Shown in pieces: positions 1 to 12,273 of a stretch of DNA of 64,000 nucleotides (its first letter is position 1; each line of letters opens with the position of its first letter). The stretch covers positions 62,001 through 126,000 of the forward strand of contig VUYT01000039.1 in NCBI GenBank assembly GCA_008802785.1. The letters are read 5' to 3'. The position numbers were made by a program, and so were the translations under genes. The notes beneath the pieces are model-generated. The model made no database searches. It saw only the letters and a list, made by a program, of their open reading frames with translations, and was not told the DNA's origin. Source of the DNA: Symmetrospora coprosmae. Taxonomy: Eukaryota; Basidiomycota; Cystobasidiomycetes; Symmetrosporaceae.

Positions 1-1071
<1,071 letters not shown>

Positions 1072-1313
1072 TGTGCAATGTGGTCGTGCTGACGCTGCTC
1101 AGAAATCGGGATGCTGGAATGGAGCTGACAGCGCAGAGGCAAACCCCGCTTCAGGGCAAGGCCCTCCTCGCCTCGGGCCAGCCGGCGGACTCCTACGAAC
1201 GCAAGTTGTAACCAACGGTCACACACGTATTCGGGCCCGCACAAGCGAGAGTCTGCGCTACACTGAAGGGTTTAATGGGGCTCGAGATCGCTACGGCTTT
1301 CTACCTCATCGTG

Positions 1314-2337
1314 TCATCTCCAATGCGCGAATCGAGTCGACTTCCACAGTCTATACCTCCTCTTTTTCCGTCCTTCATCTATCTTCTTGTCCATTCCTAC
1401 AACTCCAGCTAGTCCTGCAAAGATATTGGGCTTGGACCTTGCGGGTTTGCCTTTCCTGGCAGTGGTGGAGGCGGCAGGGCTGCGCCCTATTGGTGCTGTT
1501 TGGGCCTGTGGATGATATAACGAGTGCCGGTGATGAGGGCTGAGTCCGATTTACAGGGCAGCCCGATCGACGTACCCTTAGAAGTGCACCCTGCGCCGGC
1601 AAGACGGCAGGAACTGGCGCCGTCGCTGTGCGTGGGAGTATGGTGGACATGGCGAGCCCTACATTTGCGGTTTGCCCTGTCATGGCGGTCATCCGAGCTC
1701 GCTCTTCTACTGTCCAAGGATCCTCGGTCGCAGCACGCAGACTGCCTGGAGGTCCACCGGTTGATGCCCTGCGCGAGACAGGAACTGCTTGCTGTTGCGG
1801 TCCCCGCGCCGTGAAATCGTCCTCCCGAGGATGCTTAGGGAGATTGGGACGTCCGCTGATCCCTGTCCCTGCATTGGCCTTGACGCTACGCTCAGAAGCC
1901 TCCCGCATCTGCGGCATCGAGCGCCTCTCGCGTAGCTGCATTCGCATGATGAGAAATAATCGTGATCAGTCTCGTCAAGCAGTTTCCCCTCTCTTGATTT
2001 CGGTCGCTGGAGATCCCATTTCAGCACATGCCATACTAACCTGAGTCCTTGGCCAGGCTGGCTCGGAATCTAGGGTCATCCCGGCTTGGATGCCTGATAC
2101 ATTCTGGTCTGCTTGCTCTGGAGTGGGAACGTTTCTTGTAGGCTTGCCAGCTGGGTTTGGCTGTGGACTCGCAGCCTTGCTCGTCTTCCTTGATGTTGCA
2201 CCACTGAGGCGCACTCTGGTTGTCGCTGTATCTTCGCGGTCCTCTTTTGCGTCCCTGTGAGCGGCTATGAGTCTGTTGCGCTTCTTTTCAGCTGCGATGC
2301 GTGCTGGGGTCATATGCGGTCTCCAAAAGGATGCCAT
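1314..2337 (-). CDS. Hypothetical protein with basic C-terminus
   Basis: I do not recognise this family. Three exons (2337-2041, 1935-1576, 1505-1314) join in phase 0 at consensus sites (GTTAGT and GTACGT donors) and give a 282-residue protein. The N-terminal part has a charged helical stretch (TPARIAAEKKRNRLIAAHRD). The middle is rich in Ser, Pro, Thr and Arg and is probably disordered. The C-terminus is strongly basic (KKIDEGRKKRRYRLWK), which suggests a nuclear signal or nucleic-acid contact. The ATG at 2337 is the first in frame, but upstream exons are possible. It lies tail-to-tail with nothing and head-to-tail with two other small minus-strand genes; it could be the 3' half of one larger gene with the next locus. 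Exon chaining in frame is the only support. Confidence 0.5.
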
Positions 2338-3026
2338 AGCGCCTGGAAGGTGGATGTGCTTTGCTTAATACGCTTGACCAGGGTCACCGAGTGTCTGGTG
2401 TGCTCGCCAGGTGAGGTGGATGGTGTAGTCTGAGGAGGGGACCCGAGGTCAACAGGTGCTCGATAGAATCTCGCTGCTGCTCTCTGCAGCGTAGCGTAGC
2501 TTGCCTTGCTGTACTGCGGCAGCACAGCGCAGCAATCGTTGCTGTACGGCAACACCGCCTGCTGTTGCGGACTAGTCAACAACGGTTGCCGAGCGGAATC
2601 AGCCCGGTCTTTGCTTCGGCACAAGGGCAATGAAGATGTCAGTGCAGTGAGCGACCTCCTTGCATCGCAGTCGTTGGAGTCTTCAGCACGACCCAGCAAG
2701 GGAGGTTGGGCGCTGCATTGTGTCCGGGTCGAGGTTCTCTCGCCGAATCATCTACGGAGGAGCAGGATGACCATGCACGACGCTTGCAGGCTTTTCCTGA
2801 GTAGCAGCTACGATCAAGTGGGAAAGATGGGCTAGATGTCGTCTAATGCAGTTCGTCTGTTCTGCAGCTCCAGCATCTATGGAGTGGGGAAAGGTAACGC
2901 ACAGAGCTCGGGCCGCACTTGCTTGACGGTCGCTGCGGTGTACGAGTAGGAGAATCAGATTGCATGGGTAAAGGGCCGTTAGCCTGACAAGCGTATGCGT
3001 GAACACAGACGTTAGGCCTTTGCGTG
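2338..3026. other. Spacer with no resolved gene
   Basis: No convincing exon could be chained here. A minus-strand frame at about 2310-2699 is open and Ser/Pro/Gln rich (for example SPPQTTPSTSPGE), so a missed exon linking the two neighbouring minus-strand loci remains possible. Confidence 0.4.
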
Positions 3027-3780
3027 TTATTTCTTAGGCCCAAGCCTCAAGACAATCTGCAAGTCTCCTAGGAAAGAACGGTTTTCCTGAGCAGATCGGT
3101 GCTGGGCAGCTTCGAGGTTTTTAGCTAGACGGGTTGTCTCGTCCATGATTTCTCTCTTTCGTTGTTTGAGCCTGGCGTTCTCATTGACTTGGCTGGCTGC
3201 CTCCTCCTCCAAGGTTGACAAGCGCTTCTCCAGTATTAGCATCTGCATTTGTCATGGGAAAGGAGGCATGGTTCCGTGACATCAGTGGCTGTACATCCTA
3301 GCCTTATTGCGAACATGCAAATGATGTCATCAGATGGTTGAGCATACCCTGTCGCTAGTGGCTATGGTTGCGCTGGCTTTAGACGGACGCCCTGCTGGAT
3401 TTGCTTGTGTCACAGCACCGCGGGCAGGCCGAAGCTTGGTAGGCTGGACATTGTCAGCCATTGGCTTCCCCGCCTTTACGAGAGCCAAGTTCTTCTCCCG
3501 CTGTTGTACGTTCCTGTCGGCCTGACGTATCCTTCTGTCGAGTTCAGCCTGCGTTTTCGCGAAGCTCTGCGAGCTCGAGGGCCTCGTACGACGGCCCTGC
3601 AAAGTGAAATGTAGTCCCGAGAGAGACATGAGGCATTTTTAGCGGTGGTGTAGGGTGAGCTAGCGCAGCGAGTCAAATGGAATTAGTGACCTGATTCATG
3701 GGAAGCTGCCGATTTGTCGACGGCGACCTCGGTACCGGTTTCGGCACTCTTTTGTTGCCAGTGAAATCGGAGCACTGCAT
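3027..3780 (-). CDS. Small coiled-coil protein, unknown family
   Basis: Exons 3780-3691, 3596-3348 and 3242-3027 join in phase 0 and give a 184-residue protein. The start is the ATG at 3780. The N-terminus is basic and proline-rich (VPKPVPRSPSTNRQLP). Residues about 35-65 and 115-165 are heptad-like and highly charged (AKTQAELDRRIRQADRNVQQ; LEKRLSTLEEEAASQVNENA), predicting two coiled coils. There is no signal peptide or membrane segment. The layout recalls small kinetochore or spindle-pole coiled-coil proteins, but I see no motif that names one, such as a shugoshin basic C-terminal box. It lies between two other small minus-strand genes. Function unknown. Confidence 0.5.
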
Positions 3781-4376
3781 GGCTGCACTCGACAAAGATC
3801 AGGTTCATGGCAGGGATCGAGGCTCGAGTGCTTGCGTTGAGTGCCTCTCACTCTAGAGCGTATTTGCAGGCGATGTGACGGCTGTCGGAGGATGCGATAC
3901 GTAAAGGATGGCTGAAAGTAGAGTCAAGCCAGGCAGGACGCAAGGCACCTGCTGGCATCGGCCTGCACCGCCTGTATGGCTTGTCTCGATCCTCAAAGGG
4001 CCAGCAGATTGAGAGGGCCGCTAGATAGCCGCGGCCCTGTGGGAAACTGCACAGGCGCTGCAGCCAAACGTCATCAGAACCGTCATGGTCTCGGCAGCGA
4101 TTCGTGCGATACCCAAGACGCTCAGTATCGGTCACTCCGCGTCCGAGTGTCGTGCTTCTCCGATCAGCCTAGGTCAGCTTTTCGACAGGCCCAGATGTCC
4201 CCTCAGTTCTAACATTCGATAGGGCGTCCGCTAAGATTGCCAGACAGCAAGCACGCAAGCTGCATAGTCGCAATGCCATGTGGCTAACGTCAACATGTCA
4301 TGCCGGCATGGCAGTGGTCGCTCTGCCGTCCAGCCAGCTTCGCTCAGCTGCATGGCGTGGTCCTTCCTCATCCTCG
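3781..4376. other. Intergenic spacer
   Basis: This 0.6-kb stretch separates two small minus-strand genes. No exon, RNA gene or repeat was recognised. It should hold the promoter of the coiled-coil gene starting at 3780. Confidence 0.5.
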
Positions 4377-4887
4377 TCAACGTGACTTCGGCATGACCAC
4401 ACCCGTCAGAAGGCTGACAGGTCCACGAGACGCAGGAGGCTCAGGTCCACTGGAGGTGGGTTTGGCACGAGTTTTGGGAAGCCTATGTGACGAAGGTGCT
4501 GCGCTGGAAGCTGGAGTCTGCTGGCGCACGGGCTGTGGTGAGGCTGGCGATGGCATCCCTCTCGGGCTCGGGGAACGTGGAGCCTGTGATGGAGGGGTCG
4601 CAGCAAATTAGTACAATCTGTCTACAGGTGGAGCATTGCACCCTACCGAGAGTTTCATGCAGACTCGCCTGCTTGTTACGCGGTGGTGAAGGAGCTCTGG
4701 ACGTCGCGCCGTTGGGCTCGGTCAAAAGGATTAGTGGTGTTTTGGAGCGGCTGGCAAGGCGCTGTGCCTGATTAGCAACCGACTGTTGTGCGCGTGCCTG
4801 CTCAGCTTCCATCCGCAATCGATTGACGAGCATCGCCGGGGATTCTCCGGGTCTTGGCTGCTCGCTCTGAATGCCGAAGCGTACCAT
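4377..4887 (-). CDS. Hypothetical Ser/Pro-rich protein
   Basis: Two exons, 4887-4642 and 4583-4377, join in phase 0 around a 58-nt intron with a perfect TACTAAT-type branch site and a CACAG acceptor, giving at least 150 residues from the ATG at 4887. The N-terminal half has a short helical stretch (MLVNRLRMEAEQARAQQ). The second exon is low complexity with SP repeats (APRSPSPRGMPSPASPQ), which look like proline-directed kinase sites. More coding may lie upstream to about 5465: a frame there reads GSQQAMAALFDRLDSSLGLV and could be a 5' exon, so the true start is uncertain. I do not recognise the family. The strong intron is the main evidence that this is a gene. Confidence 0.45.
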
Positions 4888-5552
4888 ACTGCGACTGATG
4901 ATGGACGTGGCTACCCGAGCTGGGGAATTTTGTATGCAACTCCGGAGAGAGAACCGTTGAGCCACGCTGCGCCTGAGCTTGCGACAACGTAGCCTGAGCT
5001 GGGGTCGCACAGCACAGCAGCCGATGAAAGGCAGAATGGGCCAGAGACCGTGACCATGGTTTGAAAGGTTGTCGAGTCGGCAGGCAAACCAGCTCAACGA
5101 AGAGGCGGCTAACCAGCCCGAGCGATGAGTCCAGACGGTCGAACAGTGCCGCCATAGCCTGCTGGGATCCGCTCAGACCGGATGATCCGAGATAGGTGAT
5201 GCCAGATCCTCGTTCACGCGATGGCTGGCGGCTGTACAGCGGGAGGTATAGGAGAGGAGACTGTGCCAGATTCGAATTCTACCACAGCGCTTCCACGATG
5301 GGGTCCGTCAAGTCGTAAATCTGCTACAGCATGGCGAGAGTGAGAACGGAGCAGAGCACAATTGTCCGGACGGCCTGCAGAGTCCAGCTGCGCACGTGCG
5401 CTCCGGTCGAGCAGATGCACACCATGACCGGACGCCCGTCCTCTTGATTGCACCAGCACGGTCATACGGATCTCTCATCGCTACCTTCCAGCTGATACGT
5501 CGTCACGTCTCTGCTTGACTAGTCTCCTCTCCCTCCCTCTTCCGAGCGCGAC
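4888..5552. other. Upstream region, possibly with missed exons
   Basis: This lies head-to-head between the minus-strand gene above and the membrane-protein gene starting at 5553. Minus-strand open frames at 5094-5465 may be 5' exons of the left-hand gene. No TATA box was identified. Confidence 0.4.
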
Positions 5553-6689
5553 ATGAGCTCGTCCCCCTCCACATCCACTTTCGGCCAGACGGTCTACTTC
5601 ACCTCGCTCGCACTCATTGCCGGCTACCTCATCTTTGGCGTTGGTGCGTCGAGTGTTCTTCCATCTAACTCCTTCTACGGGCTGGCCTAAACCCCGTTCC
5701 TCCCCCTCCACGCAGCTACCAAACTCGGCGGCTTCAAGTCTGCCAACATCAGTGACGAGCTCTGCTTCCTGCAGCCGGGCGTTGAGCGCTATGCGAGCTT
5801 GTTCGCATCGTATGGGGTGCCACTCGGCTTCGCAGCGGGACTAGACCAATTCCTGTGCACCATCAACTCGACCTTCCAGGCTCTTCCCAGAAGCCCCGCC
5901 GCGAGCTTGCTCGTCGCAATGTTCGGGCCGACCGTCTTCGTCCAGAGCATCATCATGACATACGAAGGTTTCCGCCAGACGAACGTCGTCGCGCGTCGAG
6001 GGTGGCTCGCCATGCTTATTGGCCAGGTCGCGAGTGTCGGCTTCACTCTGCCGTTCTTCCTGGGCACAGCCGTCAGCCGGAGGCCGGACATCGTCAGCCG
6101 ACCTCCCAAGACCGAGCAGATCTGGTCTGTGTTGCTCGCGGCTATCATTGGATACCTCGTTCCCACGTGGTGGGTGGCCCACGAGCAGTGGAGCTACGCC
6201 TCGCTCAGCATCTGGCAATTCTTCCCCATCTACATCGGCCTGGCGAACGCTGTCCTGCCAGTCATTCTCCGGCCTATGGTTGGCACTTCGTCGCCCACGT
6301 ACGCCATCTGCGTCATTGCCGCGCTGTCGATCGCCCTCTCGCTCCGGTCGCACATTGAGCTTCTCAGCTCGGGCGTCGACTTCCGCGATGTGACCCTGCT
6401 CTTCTGGCCGTCGCAGAAGCCGGGCCTTACGCGAGACGCGCACCTGCTCTTCCTCTTCGACTTTATCACCTCGACTCTGGCCGTCCTATCGCACATTCTG
6501 CTCAGCTTCCACGGCGAGACCGGAGAGCGCAAGTTCGGCTACGTGCTGGTCTTTACGGCCCTCGTCAGCTTTGTCGGACCCGCGGGGGCGCTGGCGAGCG
6601 TGTGGGCGCTGCGGGAAACCGTTGGCGTCAGGCTTGCGCAGAGGAGCCTGGTGGCGAAGGCTACGAAAGGCGCGCAGAAACAGCAATAG
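5553..6689 (+). CDS. Polytopic membrane protein, unknown function
   Basis: Exons 5553-5643 and 5716-6689 (phase 1 junction) encode 354 residues. After a short polar N-terminus there is a hydrophobic helix (VYFTSLALIAGYLIFGVATK), then about seven more candidate membrane segments, for example LLVAMFGPTVFVQSIIM, LAMLIGQVASVGFTLPFFL, IWSVLLAAIIGYLVPTWW, YIGLANAVLPVILRP, YAICVIAALSIALSL, LFLFDFITSTLAVLSHILL and YVLVFTALVSFVGPAGALAS. There is no cleavable signal peptide and the C-terminus is basic (LVAKATKGAQKQQ). I cannot place it in a named transporter or receptor family. The overall shape resembles fungal membrane proteins of the kind found with polyketide or terpenoid enzymes, but no such enzymes are nearby. 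The 3' end lies 64 bp from the convergent PMP3-like gene. Confidence 0.85.
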
Positions 6690-6753
6690 CATGGTGCAAC
6701 ATAATCTAGCAGTGACAAAAACGGATGGCTCGAGACAGGCCAGACGACGACCA

Positions 6754-7384
6754 CTACAAGCCGCACAGGCAGGGGACTTGGGTGCGGCCCTGGTACGGGG
6801 GAACACAGGTCGTGTCAGCTGTGCAGCGCAAGGGCTGGGTCACTTCCAGGCTCACAGATGTCCTTGGGCTGAACTGGCAGTGAAAAGCATAGACGAGGCC
6901 TAGTCGGCCGTCAAGACAGCGTCGGCGTCAGGGTGTGTCAGTGTCGTGTCGGCTCGCTTGTCCTGGTTCAGGCCTTCACTCACCAGGGACGTAGAAGAGC
7001 AGGGTCAAGAAAAAAGCAAGCGCTACATCCGAGGCATGACCGCGAGAGATACTGGAAGGGTGATTAGATCAGCCTGTGCTCTGTGCGCGACCTTTGCTGC
7101 AAGTCCCTTTGTGTTGCCTACACGACTTACGCGACGCCCAAAGGAGGGATCAGGTTACAGAAGGCAATTCCGATATTAGCGCAGGCTCCTCTGCTGCGGT
7201 GACTCCTCAGCAAGTCGTCGATGTCGTCGTCCTTGCTGTCGACCGAGCGCTGCTTCTCCAGCTGCGAGACGCTATCCTCCGGTCTGAGTGGCGAGGGGTT
7301 CAAGTTGCCAGTCACGGCGAGTGCGGGTGTGCTCGTTGGCGGCAGAAGCGAGGGCGATGGCCCAGCAAGGGTGGAGTCGGGCAT
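6754..7384 (-). CDS. PMP3/UPF0057-family membrane proteolipid
   Basis: Three exons (7384-7131, 7051-6984, 6899-6754) with GTAAGT/GTGAGT donors and a CTAAT branch site give 155 residues. The core from about residue 70 to 115 matches the Pmp3/SNA family: a first hydrophobic helix ending in LIPPLGVAISRG, a second helix ALAFFLTLLFYVPG, then LVYAFHCQF, corresponding to the usual PPLGV..G and GYIPGIIHA blocks. Family members are small plasma- or vacuolar-membrane proteins affecting membrane potential and salt tolerance. Unusual here are a polar N-terminal extension of about 65 residues with an acidic patch (DSKDDDIDDLL) and a 35-residue Cys-containing C-terminal tail, so it is nearer to Sna-type long members than to 55-residue Pmp3. 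The family match is clear; the role is inferred. Confidence 0.8.
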
Positions 7385-7797
7385 CGTGAGGTTGACTGCG
7401 TGTGGCACTGATGAGCAATGAGTCAGTGAGTCACTTAATCAGGAGCAGGCGGAGCTCTGGGCAGTCCAGAGAGTCTGCTCCCTTCAAAGGGTCGGTTGAC
7501 CTCTCGTCTGTGCCTGAAAACGTGACCGACCTGGGTGAGACTGTGACTGACGGTGCCGTGGATCCGGTCAAGCGATGCAGCGTGAGCACGGTAGACGCTG
7601 GTAAACTGCAGATGTCATCACGATCTCTAGTGCATGTGCCTGACGGTGTACGGGGCGAGCGGAGACCTCTGGGATCGACCAGCTTCTCATCTTGCGCCGT
7701 CGCTGCATGACCCACCTCGGAGAACTTCGTCGCTCGCCTCTCTCTGCTCTCCACAGTCAGCGTCAGAGCGCACACCGTGACACGGCACCCACCAGCC
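7385..7797. other. Divergent promoter region
   Basis: This 0.4-kb interval lies between the PMP3-like gene (minus) and SEN2 (plus) and must hold both promoters. No TATA box or recognisable motif was found. The open frames here look like chance. Confidence 0.5.
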
Positions 7798-9681
7798 ATG
7801 ACCTCGACACCAACTACCTCCCTTGGCTCAGCCCTGAACTCGGCCATCAGCAGCGTGCGCACCGCAACACGCCCAGAAGCCTCAGAGTCGAGCGGGAAGC
7901 GCTCCGTCGCCGCCTCGCGGACTGCCCTCTACGTGCATCCAGTTCCGCTCTTCCAGGGACACCACGAGGCTTCCTTGCTCGTATCGCTCTACTGGGCCCT
8001 CTCGCTGTCTCTTCAGATCGCAGCGAGCGCTTGGCGGCCAAAGGAGGAGTCGCGGAACAGACTGCCCTGGAGCACGAGCGCTTCCATGGCGGCATCTACA
8101 AGTACCGGTACAGCGACAGCTGGTGCAGCATATGCATCGCGTCGCATAGTCGGCGTCTGGGATGAGCATACGCGGAGTGTCTGGGTCCTGCCGTCCAGCG
8201 AGCAAGGCGGGGAGCGGAACGACTCGCCGGAAGAAGTCGATGGTGGACGGCTGGCACCGCTCAATCCGCACAGCGACGACTGGATGGCCGCCCTGTGGTA
8301 CCGAGGGTTCTGGGGCAAAGGGTCGCTCAGCAGATCAGAACCGACGTGGTGGCAGCGCGAAAAGAACCGCGTCACGGGTGTGCATGGTGAGTTAGCTGCG
8401 AGTACTCCCCCCTCAAGGCGAAAAGCTCCATTCTCGCTAACACCAAGTCCGCTCGCGTACAACATGCACGCAGTCGCAACCGCCGAAGAAGTGACGAGCG
8501 CTCGCCGTGCCGAGCGCAAAGTATACAAAGAGCAGAAGGCAAAGGAGCGGGCCGACGAGAAGGAGAAGCAAGCTGCTGCACTCGCTTCGTCCGCTGCGGA
8601 GAAATCCACGCCTACATCTGAAGGAGCTCAGCTTCCAGATGCCAGTCTTGTAGAAGCAGCAGAAGCGACCGTCAGCTCTGCCGAAGCGCTAGCCAACCCT
8701 GTTCAGGCGGATGCCATCGCTACGGTCCAACAGGACACCCAGGAGGCCCTCTCAAGTTCGGCAGCGCAGACCGGCACCACCCTACAAAAGCCGCGCGTGA
8801 AGAAGGAGCCCGCTGCGGCTCGACAAGCGAAACTGCTAGCTGAGCTCGAAGCCAGCAGCGACGCCACCGCAGGTCGGGTGGAGAACCTCGAACACACGCA
8901 GCTGCAGCGCGAGGAGGCCTTCTTCCTCATCTTCTGCCTGGACTCGCTCTCCGTCGTCAGGCAATCGTCGACTGAAAGCCGGAAAGCGATGGAATCGAGC
9001 CTGACACTCTCGGACGTCTGGAAGCTCTTCACTGCTCCGCGCATCTCGCCAATCGTGGCATCGCCGGCAGGTTCGCTTGTGCGTCCCGATAATGCCTTCA
9101 TTGTCTCATATGTCGCATACCACCACTACCGGTCCCTCGGCTGGGTTGTGAGGAACGGCATCAAGTTCTGCAGCGACTGGGTGCTGTACAAGGGGTCGGA
9201 CGGGACGCAGAACATGCGCGGAGGCGCGGGGCCGGTCGGTGGACATGCGGAGTGAGTTGGATCATTGCGCGCTGCAAGACTTCTCCCGGGCTCGACTGAC
9301 GCGAAACCTACAGATTCACGGTCGTCGTGATACCCACATACGAAGACCCTGCTGATGCGCCGGATGAGGACGCCCTAGCTTACCGGCGGGACTGGCGCTG
9401 GCTCAATACGGTCAACCGAGTGTGCTCAGGCGTGAAGAAGGTGTGTCGCGCCAGGTCCCACTGCCAACCATCCGCCGGCCCTCGCTGACGTCGGGCACTA
9501 TGAACAGACGGTCATTGTTGCCCTCGTAACGATACCGGCCTTCTCCTCTCTCACACCGTCACGAGCGGGACCAAGCGGTGGCTTCCAGTTTGCAGAGCTC
9601 GAGAACCCGAGCTGTTTGAGCCGGTACAGCGTCAAGGAGGTCTCGATCAAGCGCTTCATCCCGACTCGAATGAGGGATTGA
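7798..9681 (+). CDS. SEN2: tRNA-splicing endonuclease catalytic subunit Sen2
   Basis: Exons 7798-8386, 8474-9251, 9314-9440 and 9508-9681 give 555 residues. Sen2 cleaves pre-tRNA at the 5' splice site within the SEN complex. The N-terminal half holds HSDDWMAALWYRGFWGKGSL, typical of the Sen2 N-terminal region. Then comes a long Ala/Glu-rich coiled linker (residues about 200-350) and the catalytic domain (FIVSYVAYHHYRSLGWVVRN, GIKFCSDWVLY). Proposed catalytic triad: Tyr435 (WVLY), His454 (GGHAEF) and a Lys at 497-498 (GVKKT). The Tyr-His spacing of 19 is longer than the roughly eight of yeast Sen2 because of a Gly-rich loop. Intron 1 (87 nt) is stop-free and a multiple of three. Confidence 0.93.
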
Positions 9682-10050
9682 GCGCAGATCCGTGCTATTC
9701 ACATGCAACATGAGAGATCGTGGTCCAATCGGTTACTTGCATTTGGCCACTCAACAACGGGGTCCCCATGGGATAACCACTTGCAGAAGAAGCGAAGCTA
9801 AGTGAGCAGTACAGATACCCCGTGCGGGATGCCATGACAGGACGTCGCTGGTGCAGTGTCTGCCGCGAGAGCTGCAACGTCCAGCGGTCCAAGCGAGTAC
9901 GGACATCGTGAAGCGGATATTGGAGGAGATGCGGGACGATACGATACCTTGCGGTGCGAGATGTTAGTCGGGGAGTCGGACTGAATGCAGAATGCGAAGT
10001 CGAATGATGCAGAAGAAGCGCGAGGGGCTCCCTCGCTTCGGCGCGCTGCT
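9682..10050. other. Convergent 3' spacer
   Basis: A 0.37-kb interval between the ends of SEN2 (plus) and the THP3-like gene (minus). No gene or repeat was seen; it should contain both polyadenylation regions. Confidence 0.5.
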
Positions 10051-12273
10051 TTAGATCTGGCCCTATAGCATGAGATCCGTCCGTGTCAGCCCGGATGCTC
10101 TAATACGGGTCCCCGTGGGCAACCCAACCCACCTTGATGTCGACCTTAGAGAAGGTCTGTGCCGCGGCCAAAAGATGTGGTTGTGCAAGCTTGCAGTCTA
10201 GTTGTCTCTGCTCTGCGGGCTCGTCTTGCTCCCGCCGCCCGTCGATACTCATCTTGCTGGGCGGATGAGAAGGTTTAGCGAGCTTGCTGGGCTTGCTGAG
10301 CGAGATGGAGATGGGCTGAGCGGGGAGAACAGGCTGCGGAGGTAGCGGGGCATAGGTCGCTGCCCGCCACTTGAGGAGGAAGGCGTGGGCAGCCTCTGTG
10401 CTGTCAAAGGCTAGTTCGTCAGTGATGTACGCGAGGGGAAGAGTCTTATACCTGTGTGCGGTGCAATTAGACGATGAAACAGTCAGCCAGCAGCTCTGGA
10501 GACATCGCAGGGTCAAGGCCAGCACGCACGCTTTCGACATGACGACGAGCGCCGCGACCCGCTCCCGCTCGACAAAGTGGTCTATCATGTACGGCCCCAT
10601 TTTTGGAGCGGTCAGGAAGAGCTTGAAGAAGCGGTGGTAATTGGACGTTGCGAGTGAGCTGCGTACGTCGAGGGCGTGCTGAACGCCCGGGTCGGCGCGC
10701 TGTTCGGGAGTCAGACTGGCGAGGAGGGCGCTGAAATCTAATGGCAAGGGCGCAGCGTGTTAGCAGCCTTGCGAAGGGCCATGCCACGGGGCCTGCGTCC
10801 GCTTACCGCTTCGATTACGCGTGTGAACGAGGTAGAGAACGCGATAAGCTAGAAACTCCATCGGATGCCCCTCGAGACCGTGCTTGTATAGCTCGCGTAG
10901 CTGAGACTGGCACTGGTTGTACTCGCCGAGGTCGCCCTGGTGGAAACAGAACGGCGAGATGTCAGCCATTCGGGCTCCTGCTAAGTAGAGAATGCGTCCG
11001 CCGCACCTTTTCCAACGCAATACGTGCGTGTATCTCGTAGGCCATAACTGTAAAGTCGTTCTTGATGCGCTGTACCGTCAGATCCTGTCGCAGACTCTTG
11101 AACTGGTCGCAGACCCAAGCGTAGTTGCTCTCTGCGCGCCACTTCTTCTTGAGGTGTTCGAGTGTCTGCTTCAGTACGGGCAGTGGGCGGACAGTCTTCG
11201 GGTCTGGTGCGGATGTCAGGCGGAGATAGGGCTTCTCGAGCTGGCGCGACGTCCCGACAATCGTTTGTGCGTCCCACTCGATGACGTCCTGGAAGCATGA
11301 GCATGCTACATCAGCATCTCACAATCATTGAAACAATGGGCAAGAGTGTCCTGGACGCACTGGATTGAAGACCGGATCCGACGAGCCGTACATCGGCCTC
11401 GGCTCCTGCAGGCTGAGCGCTTCCAGCCCTCCAGCTCTGCCCTTGCCCTTTGCCTGATTTGGCTTCTTGAGGACGGCGAGTGGGCCAGCCGCATAGGGCG
11501 AGTTGGCGCCTGGGCTGTCGTTCTCGAACCTACGCAGGCGCTTCTGCCTGGCGTCCATCTCTTCGCCGACGTTTGGCAGGGTGCTGGTGCTAGCGATGCC
11601 GCTGGCGGATGCCTTGCCGCCCGCCGCGGTCTTGTCGTAGAGGGTGCTTGATATCCGAGTTATCTGCGATCTGGTTGCGCGGGACGAGGCTCAGCCGAAC
11701 TTCAGCTGCTGGATGCCGCAGAGCCAGGTCACCACTCACTTCTTGCGCTTTGCCGAGGGCTTGGGTTGCAGGCTGAGCAGACGCGAGTCAGCGTGGCGTC
11801 AGCCTGGGGATTCTGTGCACTCTGTGCAGGATGCCGCGCGCACGCGACTGGCGCACCTCTCGAGTTTGAAGTTGGCCCAGTCAGTCGAGGCGAGCTTGCC
11901 GTCGCGATAGGCCTCGAAGATGCGCTGTGGATGAGAAAGGAGAGAGGGTAGGGGAGATCAGGGACGTTCTCCGGGGGTATGCGTGGGCACGACTTCAAGC
12001 AAGGTCGCGCCTCTGCTCACCGTCTTGAGTTCGGCCTGGACGGCAGCCTTCTGGCTCGGGTCCTCGCACTAAGAGGACAGCCACATCAGTCTTGATCAGA
12101 CCCTCACCATGCCATGGCCCTCTCGCCCTCTGACGTGCCCCCACCTGAGCGAATGCGGACGCGACCATTGCCTTCAGAGAGGGTGGCCATTCCGGGTTGC
12201 CCATGCCGCCGGGAGAGGAGGCAGAAGGAGAGCCTGGAGCCGCAGCAACATTCTGTGCTATTGCCGTCGCCAT
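10051..12273 (-). CDS. THP3: SAC3/GANP-domain protein, THP3/LENG8-like
   Basis: The yeast counterpart Thp3 pairs with Csn12 in transcription elongation and mRNA maturation. Exons are short: 12273-12145, 12068-12021 and 11924-11857 start the gene, and a 12-nt last codon block (10062-10051) ends it after an intron with a GTGGGT donor. The N-terminus has a motif PEWPPSLKAMVASAFAQ, matching the PxWPxSLxxYVxRxF box of this family. A low-complexity middle follows. The SAC3 domain runs through DPKTVRPLPVLKQTLEHLKK, NYAWVCDQFKSLRQDLTVQ, NDFTVMAYEIHARIALEK, GDLGEYNQCQSQLRELY and HRFFKLFLTAPKMGPYMIDH, which are hallmark blocks of the THP3/LENG8 subfamily rather than of Sac3 itself. About ten exons; total length was not computed exactly. 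Confidence 0.92.

Noticed and set aside
7104-7112. ACAAAGGGA, the pheromone response element of smut fungi, on the minus strand
   Set aside because: A single copy inside an intron of the PMP3-like gene; about half a copy is expected by chance in a window this size.
7431-7862. 143-codon open frame opposite the SEN2 promoter and start
   Set aside because: It overlaps the real SEN2 start on the other strand and shows no family feature.
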